The notes below the pieces were generated by a model. That model did not search any database, had not been told where the DNA came from, and saw only the letters and a program-made list of their open reading frames with translations. The position numbers and the translations under genes are program-made. DNA of 64,000 bases from assembly GCA_026545765.1 (NCBI GenBank), contig CM048843.1, positions 86,057,050-86,121,049 of the forward strand, read 5' to 3'. This DNA is from Plantago major (Eukaryota > Streptophyta > Magnoliopsida > Lamiales > Plantaginaceae). This document shows, piece after piece, positions 23,178 through 33,177 of the stretch. The stretch's first letter is position 1, and the number at the start of each line of letters is the position of its first letter.

Positions 23178-23558
23178 TCACGCATAAAGCAACGGCCAGG
23201 ATTCACCGGAAAATTCAGCACTCAACCTCTCACGACGGCACGATTTCAACACTCCATTATCCTGAGAAGACGAAACGAGACTCAAAATCTCCTCGAACAA
23301 CGCCTCGTCACACGGAATCGCGAGCGGACCGGAGTTGTTCGCGAAACCGTACTCCTCCTCGGCCTGGCTGAGCAGTCGCCGGAAAACGGGGTGGTTGAGG
23401 AGCGACGCTCGGACAACGAATCGGCGCTGGGTGATTCCGACGCAGATCGCCACGTGTCCGGCGGGCACGTCGGAGGGTGAGGATGTGGCTTTGTTCTTCC
23501 ATGCTCGTAGCATTTGGCGGATCCGTACTATGTGCTTGATTTTGTTGCATTTCGCCAT
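23178..23558 (-). CDS. SAUR-like auxin-responsive protein (SAUR49/52/53 type)
   Basis: A 126-residue single-exon SAUR of the longer type. The N-terminus MAKCNKIKHIVRIRQMLRAW with the following NKA is characteristic of the subgroup containing Arabidopsis SAUR49, 52 and 53 (from memory). The SAUR domain follows: DVPAGHVAICVGITQRRFVV, LLNHPVFRRLLSQAEEEYGF, and GPLAIPCDEALFEEIL, then a Ser/Arg-rich tail of about 30 residues ending WPLLYA. Expected role: PP2C.D inhibition and growth control, as for other SAURs; this subgroup is less studied. Start chosen at the ATG before AKC, where similarity begins. It points towards the other SAUR gene at 14867. Local GC is much higher than in the flanks. No defects seen. 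Confidence 0.93.
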   Translation of the reverse strand: MAKCNKIKHIVRIRQMLRAWKNKATSSPSDVPAGHVAICVGITQRRFVVRASLLNHPVFRRLLSQAEEEYGFANNSGPLAIPCDEALFEEILSLVSSSQDNGVLKSCRRERLSAEFSGESWPLLYA

Positions 23559-23722
23559 TGTTTTGAATTTGAATTTGATTAGAGTAGGTGAGATTGAGAT
23601 GAAGGAAATGAGAATGGTGAGGATTGATTGATGAAGAAAAATGTATGTAACGGATTAAGGAGCGGTTTGTTTGTGTGTGAGTAGGAGAGTGGTTTTTTTA
23701 ATTTGTTTTGAGGTGGTGCAGG

Positions 23723-23733
23723 TCCTTTTTATT
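23723..23733 (-). promoter_or_regulatory. Possible TATA box of the minus-strand SAUR
   Basis: Minus strand reads aataaaaagga about 165 bp upstream of the start codon. Weak but the only TATA-like string at a suitable distance. Confidence 0.3.
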
Positions 23734-24043
23734 GAGTGAACTCAATGTTAACTGTAGGAGGTGATTTTACGGAATTGGGCTTTGGTTTGGGGGTTATTTA
23801 CGAGATTGTTTCTGCTTGATTTGCGGCGGTTTCAAATTGTTTTTTTATTCCAGTTGTTACCCTAACCCTACCTCTACAAGGTGGTAGAACCAGGAGAGAG
23901 AGAGAGAGTTATGCATGTGAGAGATCACGGAGTATTTGCTTACAAACTGAAATTTAGTTGCATTTTTACGTATAAAAACTATACAAATATATAATTGCAA
24001 AAACGCATATCAATTCCAGTTTGTAACAAAACACCCCGACGTC
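23734..24043. other. Intergenic upstream of SAUR
   Basis: Promoter-side sequence of the SAUR gene with a short GA run (23891-23908) and no gene. Confidence 0.4.
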
Positions 24044-24310
24044 TTTCTAAAGAGACTAGATAACAACATACATACATACATTACAATTTATTCAAAATAT
24101 TAAATGTTTTTGCTAACAATTATATTTAGAGACATTAAAGGTTTTTCCTAATAGTATCGGTTGTATACATGTATATAAAAAATGGTATAAAATGTCTATT
24201 CATAAAACATTACAAATATTGTTTAAAAAATTATATACTTGTACTTTAAGAATGATAATTCGTCTCTCAGATCACTCACTAATGCAAGTCTATTTCAATA
24301 CTTTATGTTG
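24044..24310. mobile_element. MITE, GAGACGG family, copy D
   Basis: Opens 'gtctttctaaagagactaga' and closes 'atgcaagtctatttcaatac' then 'tttatgt'. Interior words ('aaaaaatggtataaaatgtc', 'cataaaacatta', 'cgtctctcagatcactca') match copy B. Non-coding. Confidence 0.5.
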
Positions 24311-24650
24311 TATTTTCAGTTGATTGATAAAATCGATGCAATTCATCTCTTATAATCGAGGTTGTATATAATATATAATTTCTCTTACATTGGTACACAT
24401 TATTGATCTCATGTTGAAATTTCACAAAACATATTGCAATTTATTTACTCATTTGGTATAATAGTTCTCGGCCAACTTTTATATGGAGTAGTATATAATT
24501 TTAATTGAGTTTCACAAGTTATATATATTCAATTTGATTACATTAACAAATTCAAAACGTCTGAGTTTTAACGAATCAATCTAAATACTCGTTAAAATTG
24601 TACTTATAATATTACATGAGAAATTGAGAATCTCATAAAGTAAGGGATAG

Positions 24651-24987
24651 TGCAACGCCTCAAAGTTTCAAGTCAAGTCCAAATAGCTTAAAGTAATTGA
24701 GAATGCTACTCATACCAATAAAGTACACTTTTCTTTTCCGGAATCCATCCATAAGAACTCCAGAGTTAAACGTGCTTGCATCCATAAGAATTTCAAAGTT
24801 AAGCATGCTTTCTCTGTAGCAATTTTAGGATGGGTAACTAATTGGGAAATCTCTCGGTTCGCGCACGAGTGAGAATAAAGTGTATGGAAAATGACATGTG
24901 TTGATACGGTGGGGACAACATATCACCCGGAGAGTTGTCCTGTCCACGAGTTACCGCGCCGGCCCATTAGTGATCCGGGTCATTACA
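24651..24987 (+). mobile_element. Cassandra solo LTR (TRIM with 5S-like domain)
   Basis: 337 bp, TG...CA (tgcaacgcctc to gtcattaca), flanked by gatag (24646-24650) and tatag (24988-24992), a 4/5 match for a target duplication. No internal region or second LTR follows, so it is a solo LTR. It contains a 5S rRNA-derived domain, the hallmark of Cassandra, plus the GC-rich 3' part 'ccgcgccggccca' and 'tgatccgggtc'. Cassandra is a small non-autonomous LTR element known across vascular plants. Confidence 0.8.
24745..24870 (+). other. 5S rRNA-like domain in Cassandra LTR
   Basis: 'ccataagaactccagagtta' followed by 'aacgtgctt' corresponds to 5S rRNA 'CCATCAGAACTCCGAAGTTA/AGCGTGCTT', and 'ttttaggatgggtaact...gggaaatctc' to 'TACTAGGATGGGTGACC...GGGAAGTCCTC'. 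The 33-bp segment carrying the A-box-like part is duplicated in tandem (24748-24780 and 24781-24813). This is not a functional 5S gene. Confidence 0.75.
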
Positions 24988-27394
24988 TATAGATTATAAA
25001 ATGACCTTAAGATTTAAGCTCGGTTTTTAATGTTTTGACTGTGGGTAAATTAAGTTGCTTCATAAATATTTTAACTACAAGTAGTGCGAATCAAAAAATA
25101 AAAATGAAAATCACAGGTAGTGGAGTTGCTGAGTGGCAAGTTTAGTGCATTACAGATAGTATCTTACACTAATCAATGCAGTGATTTTTGTCCCTGAGTA
25201 TCATTATTAACACAGTGTGATGGAGATTAGATTAGTTAATCTAAAGATTTAGAGAATATATGCTGGGACCATGTCTAGTGATATTAATTAATTATGGTTA
25301 AAGTGTCTGTTTTAGAATTAATTTAAGATTTCAAGTCCCCTTCACCACATGGCTGACCAAGAATTTGTACTCTTACTATACGGTTCAGGTTGAAAATTTC
25401 ATAGTGCCACTTTTTATTTTTTAATGAAGAGATTAAAGTCAGATTATGAGTATTTTAATAATAGTGTTTCACTAATTCTTCTTTTTTTATAAACAGTTGC
25501 AGTTACAGACGAAAGAGAGGTAGTGCTTTAACTGGAAATTCCGTACTCAACGAATACGTACAGCCAGCCAGGTTACAAGTTACAACCGATCAGGGTGAAA
25601 GAAGCTACATTAATTCAATTGAGTCTAAATTCACCACAGTAGTTAATTAATCTTCTCGGTCTACGTACTTTATGATTACATATAGGTAGGCCGGATCGAT
25701 GCCGGCACGGTATAACCTCAACTCAGTTCGTGCGTTCACATATCGTTCACATACATTCCGGTGACAGTGGGTCGCTTGTATATGATCGGTCAAATACGTA
25801 CTTCTATCTAATTAATAAGGGTTGAAAGTGAGCATCTATAACGTTCGTTGTACTGGACTCACGGGAAGTTGACCCTGATCGGAGAGAGTATGATAAATTA
25901 GATGATACCACATAACCTATCTGATTTTGTCAGCTAACAATGATATGTGATAATTAAGGTGGTTGGGCATTGTAAAAACTTTCTAGTTGACACTTTTCCC
26001 ACATTATTTTGCCATTACAAGTTACATTCTAATCACATTAATGGTAGAACTCATATCGCTTCGATCTAGAAAACTATTGATCCGGATCGTAGCACAAATG
26101 CCCCGCCAGTTGCAAAGCTTCGAAGCAAAAATTCTTGAGGCCGAAACGGTAAGCTACACCAATGGCGTAGCTTAACATAATCTCCACTAGCACTTGGGTA
26201 GTGTATGCAATGCGTGATTGATAATGAGTAGTCTAAATCCAACAAGTTAACGCATATATATGTTTTTATGATTAAGATTATCCATTGTTTTTTTGTAATC
26301 AGGTATGCAATGTAAGATAAAGAGTAAGGAATATACATATGTTGGTTGCCTAGCTAATCCTCAGTCCTTAATTCCAACTCCTTAAAATTGGAATTATATG
26401 CCTAAACTTTCATATGAAGACGAAAATGGTTCAACTTTTTTATTACCAATTTTGTGCCGAATATGCTCATGGCGAGAAAGACAATAATAAGTTGGCTATT
26501 CATTAGAAATGATTCTTTCATTATTTTCCTTTACAGGGATGAAATAAACTTTTGATATATGATATACTCCTATATATATAGCATAGGTTTTTGTTAAGGC
26601 TTTAAGCTAAAAAGAATCCCAGAGAAATTAGTTACGACTTTGTCCTGTGTACCAAACAAGGGCAACTTTAACATGATTCCACACCGATTTGGAGAGTCAG
26701 ATCTTCTACAAGAAAAAGTCATGTTGAAAATGTACCACTTGTGAGGGATGAAATGTGTTAACTTACACGCATTGAAGAATTTACGCAAATTTTGATCCTC
26801 CTCATAAAGTGTTAGATTTTGATGAAAGCCTAACGATATTTGGATCAAAACAACCTTTTGAGAAGAACTGTTATTATGCTTTTTAGTCGAATTACTTCAT
26901 CTCGAGGGTCAATTTCGCGTTGAACTATTTTTTAAATCAGTTTTATTATGTTATATTTAATTTACGAGATATTTTTGTTATTTCCTTATTTTGGGAGCGA
27001 CTAGAGTTTGCTATTTAAACACTTATTAGACATATTGACATACGGTTTTAATATAGAATACAAATCGAGGTTTTCTTCTATATCTGTTGATTTTTTGTAG
27101 TTAAAACATTTCCAGACCTAGAAAATTGAATTATGATACTACTAACGGTCCCAACTGCGTTAAAATTAGAGGAGTTAATGGATAGGCAAAATTAGAAAGT
27201 AATACAATATTGGGGATAAAATTGATTAAGAGACAATCCACTTTTTTATTGTTAATTTTTGTACAACATTGTTAAATGAGTGGTTAGGATTGATTATTGA
27301 CAAATATGAAGAGACATTCATACCCTTCACAATATCAGTTACAAAATTCATTATGAAGAAATTAATTGAGCTGGAGTAAATGTAAAATGTAACT
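24988..27394. other. Intergenic, no supported gene
   Basis: AT-rich sequence. Frames at 25987-26175 (+) and 26594-26848 (-) show no recognisable domain. No element ends found. Confidence 0.5.
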
Positions 27395-27590
27395 GTAGAC
27401 ACATATCAATATGCGTTCAGACATATGTCAGTGTCAATACATTATATGTCTGTAGCATTAACGGACATGTTCACAATCTGACACTTTTAGACACATATCA
27501 GTACCCTTTCAGACATATGTCAGTGCCGGTACCGATATATGTCCGTGGTATATGGACATGTTCATAATCTGCACTTGTAGACTTGTTTAT
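27395..27590 (+). repeat. Two-copy ~95-bp tandem repeat
   Basis: Both units run 'tagacacatatca', 'ttcagacatatgtcagtg', 'atatgtc', 'ggacatgttca.aatctg'. They begin at about 27397 and 27488. Each unit contains the self-complementary 'gacatatgtc', giving the array several small inverted repeats. Confidence 0.8.
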
Positions 27591-27863
27591 CAACAGATGA
27601 AACATGATGTATGAAACTTTGTAGCAACAAAATATTTTGAACAATGTGAAAAATTGTAAGAAATGTTGAATATATTAATTGATGTTTAAATTAAGTTGGT
27701 TTTTATAAGTTGACTGTCAAAATTTAGAATCAAGGGTATGAATGGAAAATCAAATATGACTTTGTACTAGAATTATTAAAATTTATTTGGATAGTTCACA
27801 ATCAATAAAAGAGCATAAAGTTGTACTTCCTACAACTTTGCCCAAATGGATATGGGGTAAATG

Positions 27864-28413
27864 TAGGGGTGTTCATTTCGGTAACGGTATATTTCGGTTC
27901 GGTTTTCATACCGAAAATTTCGGTAAAAACCGAAAATACCGAAAATAATGTAAAAACTCAAATAAAATAAAAAAAATCCCTAATCCTAATTAATGGCATG
28001 CCTTGGCGAATTTTAGAATACTCTTCTAATAAAATATTATCTTCCAACTGTTGTTACTAGATTATTAGTATATATTTGGCTTCTTGATTAAATTATTTAT
28101 GCTCGAGTTTCTAGCAGTATATAAGAATGATGATAAAACCTTTAATATGTAACATCATTTCAAATTTTCATGCAAACCCTTTAAATATAAAACTTTATAC
28201 TGCAATGTTTGGTAAATTGTAAATTTATGCTATACTATTGTAATATTATTTAATAGATATGTATTCATTTTAAAAATTTCGGTTTTCGGTACGGTTTCGG
28301 TAATTTCCGATTTTGTACCGAAAATTACCGAAAACCGATTTGCTTAAAAATAGCAAATCGAAAACTGAACCCTTTCTTATCGGTCGATTTTTCGGTATTT
28401 TTGAACATCCTAA
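27864..28413. mobile_element. hAT-type MITE, 550 bp, CGGTTTTCGGT-rich ends
   Basis: Ends taggggtgttca and tgaacatcctaa are inverted repeats. Flanks ggtaaatg (27856-27863) and gctaaatg (28414-28421) form a 7/8 matching 8-bp target duplication, as expected for hAT. About 80 bp inside each end are dense arrays of cggttttcgg/ccgaaaaccg, which make long subterminal inverted repeats. AT-rich core, non-coding. Confidence 0.8.
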
Positions 28414-28421
28414 GCTAAATG

Positions 28422-29330
28422 AATGCAACGGCAGTTGCACCAAACTCTCTAATTGAATAATCATTTTCAACGGCCACTTTTATTTGCACCGTTAATGGAA
28501 GTTGAATGATTTGTTATTGGCTCCTTTCTAGTACTTAAAGTTATTTATGTGCTTTTACTAATACATGATTTCAATCAATTGGAATCTTTAAATTTATCTA
28601 TTTTACAACCCTTTTTATCCTATACTACTTTATCTTTATATCCGATAACATAAACTTATTTATATCGATCGCATCTAATTAAGCATGTTATGTTTCTACA
28701 CAATAAAAAAACAGACATAACATCTAGAGATATTATAGTCCAGTACTCTAGATCATCCGGCATAGCACACATATAACATATGGTACGAACATAATGTACA
28801 TACATTGTAACCACATGAGACAAAGGTCCTAAACTAACAATGTAGAACTATAATCCTCAGCTGTCATTCTTCAACTTGGATGATAATTAAGAGTGTGTAT
28901 CGGCAGGTCACCAGCAAGTAAGCATATACATAAACCAAGTATCTAAATAGTAAAACATGCAAAATGTGAAACATGATCATTAAATCCAAAATGAGACCAT
29001 CTACGAACAAGGATGATTCCAAATTATATATAGGTGAGGAAAGCCTTACTAATTACGAGTGAAATTTATAAATATCTTGATTTTTCTGATTTATTAATTT
29101 GAGGAAATGCAATATATCATTCGTATCTAAATACTTGACACACTTATTTAGTTAATTTATACTAATATGATATGAATATTCTTATTGTTCTGATGGAACT
29201 CACAAATCACAATCACATATTTTAATGCAATAACTAGCACAATCACGTACTAGGCAGAACATATCATTGTTCTCGAGATTAAGATGGGGCAAACGAGATT
29301 GTCTCTTACCTTTAATGATCAACCGTGTAG
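28422..29330. other. Intergenic, no supported gene
   Basis: AT-rich; no coding or element signature recognised. Confidence 0.5.
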
Positions 29331-29333
29331 TAA

Positions 29334-29913
29334 GACCACTCCCACTCCCAATGGGAGTGGTCGAAACAGACAGTGCCTCACGGCGGCCGTCGATGCTCAA
29401 TGGAGCACCACGGCCGTGAGACCTGGTTACCTCAAAATTCGGCCTTAACACGGCCGAATTTTGGGGTCGGTCGTCCCGACCATTGGGCTGGGCCCAACGG
29501 ACAGAACGGTGGGCCCCACCCCTTTTTTATTTATTTTTTTTTTATTTTTTAAAATTAATTTATAAAGTAATATTAAATAAAAAATATCCCAAAGGCTATA
29601 TTTTTTCGAGATCTATAAATACAACTCATTTCGAGATCTATAAATTACTCATTTCTCATTTTTTTTTCATTCTGATTTCAATCTCAATAAATTATAAAAC
29701 GAGTTTTAAGAATCCAATTTAAGTAATTTCAACTTCTAAACACTCTTATAATATGTTAAGCAAGTTAAAAAAAAATACGAAAAAAATAATTTAAAAAACA
29801 CTATTCACGGTCAAGCGACCCATTGGACGATTTTTTCCTGCGGTCGTTAAATCGGTAAATCATTTCGCGGCTTACTATTCACGGTCTTAACTCACGACCC
29901 ATTGGGAGTGGTC
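29334..29913. mobile_element. PIF/Harbinger-type MITE, deletion derivative
   Basis: 580 bp. Inverted ends gaccactccc and gggagtggtc, target duplication TAA (29331-29333, 29914-29916). Both its left ~80-bp AT-rich block (ending ggctatattttttcgagatc then tataaatac) and its right ~200 bp match the ends of the larger element at 50992-52900, while the ORF1 region is absent. Near the left end the terminal motif is followed by its own inverse (gaccactccc...atgggagtggtc). Confidence 0.88.
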
Positions 29914-30267
29914 TAATAACTCAACTTCACTATAATGTGAGCCAATGTTTTATTCAATATTCAACAAGAACGAAAAAAAGAATGTCTACACTTTTTAAAT
30001 TGTAAAGAAACTCTAACAACTACCAGCCCTAATGACCAAGACATGACATATCTAAAGGAGAGTTAGAAACGGGCCTCCATCTCCTAGTTCATGCGGCCGG
30101 TCATCCCTATGTATACTTGGGGGTTCAGCTCGTGGGTTCGAGTAGTGCGATGAGGCCCATTATGTTCATAAAAATGAAGTTTTCACAAGGCTTGCCATGT
30201 TACTAAAATAAAGAAAATGAAACATACTTGTTTTATATATATATATTTCAATATTAATATATGAGCA

Positions 30268-30494
30268 AATCCCCTAAGAGACGGTCTCTAGATGGACCTA
30301 TATTGTAAAGAAAATTATCGATATTATTAATCAAAACACATATGTTCTCAACATTAGTGTTTTTTCATATTACAACAAGATTTATTTCGTTAACAGCATA
30401 GATATTTTGATTAATAACATAGATGATTTTATTGATAACCTAGGACATCTCTAGATAAGTTATATATAGATCGTCTCTCATGAGACTTTGTGTT
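30268..30494. mobile_element. MITE, GAGACGG family, copy E
   Basis: Begins 'cccctaagagacggtctcta' and ends 'cgtctctcatgagactttgt'. The best-preserved member; interior matches copy A (gttctcaacattagtg, gattaataacatagatgat). It sits immediately before the hairpin and LINE described next. Confidence 0.65.
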
Positions 30495-30504
30495 AATATA
30501 TTGT

Positions 30505-30571
30505 CATAACGTCATGTGCTTATCAATAATATTGCTTATTATTGATAAGCCCTTTCCGTTCATAACGTCAT
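30505..30571. repeat. Hairpin flanked by 11-bp direct repeats
   Basis: Direct repeats cataacgtcat at 30505-30515 and 30561-30571 flank a perfect 14-bp stem, gcttatcaataata (30518-30531) and its inverse tattattgataagc (30537-30550), with a 5-nt loop. It looks like a tiny foldback insertion of about 45 bp with a target duplication, or a junction product of the adjacent LINE insertion. Confidence 0.75.
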
Positions 30572-32660
30572 ATTTTTCAAATCTGCCTGGAGTACAATCA
30601 AGGGGGATGTCATTCAATCTGTCATGGATTTCTTCCACTCGAATCAGCTTTATGTTGCGGCTAATTGTACTTTGGTTACACTCATCTCGAAATCCGCTAG
30701 CGCTTGCACCATGAAGGAGATGAGACCGATTTTCTGTTGCTCTACCGTCTACAAGATCATCTCCAAAATAATCACGAGGAGATTGAGTCGTGTAATTAAC
30801 TCGGTAGTTGACGAAAGTCAATCTGCATTTTTACTGGGAAAGGTCATCCATGATAATATCTTTCTGGCTAGTGAGTTTGTAAGGGGTTATGAACGAAAAG
30901 TTATTTCTCCACGTTATATGATTCAGAAGGATTTGCATAAGGCATTTGATACTGTGGAATGGAGGGCTTTGCAATCGATTTTGGAAGAGATGGGTTCCCG
31001 ACTCTATTTGTGACTTGGATTATGAGATGTGTAACGACGGTCTCCTATCGTTACGTTAGTAATGGCTCCCCTTCGCAGCTTTTAAAAGCTAAGCGAGGCC
31101 TCCGACAGGGTGATCCTATGTCCCCACTGTTGTTTGTTATTATGATGGAATACCTGCATCGCGTTCTGAGCCTCATCAAAAGGGACCCGGATTACAATTT
31201 CCACCCACGATGTGAAGAATTGGGCATAACAAATTTGTGTTTTGCCGATGACCTTCTTCTCTTCGCCCGTGGTGATCTCCGATCCGTAGAGCTGCTGCTT
31301 GATCATTGCCGTGTGTTCTCGGCTTCCACAGGCCTTTCTGCGAACCTCGGCAAATGCCAGATTTTCCTTGGAGGTGTTTCTCGATCCGTGAGCGATGAAA
31401 TTGTACTCATGACAGGCTTTAAGCTGGGCAAGTTACCTATAAAGTACCTCGGGGTACCTCTTTCCACTCGCAAAATTGCCATTCGAGATTGCCAACCTTT
31501 GATTGACCGAATCACCTCTCATATTCGACATTGGACTTCTAAGCCTTTAAGCTATGCAGGTAAATTCCAACTTATCCGTAGTGTGCTACATGCCATGATC
31601 AGTTACTGGATACAAGTCTTCCCTATCCCATCTGCTGTCCTAAAACGCATTGAATCCATCTGCCGCTCCTTCATGTGGAGTAACACAGATGCTATTACCA
31701 GGAAAGCACCTGTCGCATGGGACAAAGTTTGCGATGAAAAGAATAAGGGTGGCCTAAATCTGACTTCAATTGTTGACTGGAATAAGTGCACCATTGCTAA
31801 ATTACTATGGAACTTGTGCATCAAAGATGACAAGCTGTGGGTGAAATGGATACATTGCTATTATATTAAGGATCGCGATGTCATGGATGTAATGATAACT
31901 GCGAATTGTTCCTAGATTATGAAAGCCGTCATGAAGGCTCGTGCACTTGTGCAATCATCTAGCATATGGCAGATGGCTCTTATGGCTCCACAATTTCCCA
32001 CCAGGTTATTATACAAGGAGATTCGAGGGGATAAGCAAGACGTCAAATGGAAGAAGTTTTGGTTCGGAAACAAAGCACGACCACGGGCTATGTTTTGTGC
32101 TTGGATGGCTCTACATGAACGCTTGGCAAAACGGGACAGAATCCGACGATGGGATCCCGGTATAGACCCAACCTGCCTGTTCTGTACGCAAGTAGAAACG
32201 CAGCAGCACTTATTCTTTAAATGTACCTATACTAATGGCATTTGGCTCCGGGTAATGAGTTGGCCGCAAATTATTAGAACTCCCCACGGCTGGAGCATGG
32301 AGATCGATGTGCTGTGTCGACATTTTGGTGGTAAACATTGGAAAGCCAAGCTCCTCAAAAGCGCCTTCGCGGAGACAATTTATGCCGTTTGGATGGAGAG
32401 GAACGCTGTCTACTTTCAGAAAAAAAACCTGTAAACCCGCATCTTGAGGATAACATTATTGAAGTCTTAGTTACTAGAGCATGGCTTGATCCCCAATTGA
32501 GAGCACATTGTGCACGATTAATGTTAGCTTGATAGAGTAGCATTTTTTCATCTTGTTTCTACTAGTCATTTAGATTTTTTTTGGATATTTTGCCTCGATC
32601 CTAGGACCGGCGTGTACTTAATTAACAGATTGGAAAGAAATAAAAGTTTAATGTTCGTTC
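30572..32660 (+). pseudogene. 5'-truncated LINE (L1-type) ORF2 remnant
   Basis: A plant L1-like non-LTR retrotransposon, truncated at its 5' end inside the reverse transcriptase. It starts at FFKSAWSTIKGDVIQSVMDF and continues with MRPIFCCSTVYKIISKIITR, DESQSAFLLGK, KDLHKAFDTVEW, LRQGDPMSPLLFV and the catalytic FADDLLLF (usual Y.DD, near 31240). The thumb region follows, then the C-terminal zinc-binding region (FCAWMALHERL...CLFC...HLFFKC, about 32090-32225). Frame changes near 31000 and 32440 and a stop at 31915 inactivate it. The endonuclease domain is missing. The 3' UTR runs to about 32660 without a clear poly(A). Confidence 0.92.
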
Positions 32661-33177
32661 CGAATAATAAGCAGGGCCGACTAAGGCCTTGTGCGGGCAG
32701 CCCGCCCGCACAGGGCCCCGGAAATTTGGGGGGCCCAAATTTTTTTAGCATTTATATATAATACCTATTTATGTTTGTAAAGTTAATGAAACATGCTGTG
32801 GTGTAGTGGTATAAGTCTTGGACAAGAATTATGAGATCTGTAGGTTCGAGACTTGTTGTGTCCTAGCTTTTTCTTTCTTTCTTTTTTTAAAGAAACAACA
32901 AAAAAGTAAATTTTTTATTATACTATTATTCGAGGCCCTCTCTTAAAAAGTCGAACAGGGCCCCTGAATATTATATTATTATTCGAGGCCCTCTCTTAAA
33001 AAGTCGAACATGACCCTGAAATATGTAAATTTTTTATTATTACTATTATTCGAGGCCCTCTCTTAAAAAGTCGAACATGGCCCTTGAAATATGTGAGACG
33101 CAGATAATAAGATACATATATACTGATGCGACTGAATGTCTTCTCATCTCTACGAAAAAAATTTAACAGGACATTTA
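32661..33177. repeat. GGGCCC-rich repeat with SINE-like piece and triplicated unit
   Basis: 32674 starts cagggccgactaaggcc, the type of end seen in plant hAT elements, with repeated gggcccc runs. 32796-32865 looks like a tRNA-derived piece: A-box-like tggtgtagtgg and B-box-like ggttcgagac about 45 bp apart, then a T-rich stretch. Three copies of 'cgaggccctctcttaaaaag' plus 'tcgaaca' begin at 32931, 32984 and 33051. Confidence 0.55.

Noticed and set aside
23054-23480. Two plus-strand ORFs of 105 and 136 codons
   Set aside because: Antisense shadows of the GC-rich SAUR gene.
24745-24870. A 5S rRNA gene
   Set aside because: The 5S-like part is diverged, internally duplicated and lies inside a TG...CA LTR, so it is the Cassandra domain and not a gene.
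30060-30180. Another tRNA-derived SINE or tRNA gene
   Set aside because: There is a B-box-like gggttcgagtag and a very weak A box, but no cloverleaf, tail or target duplication.
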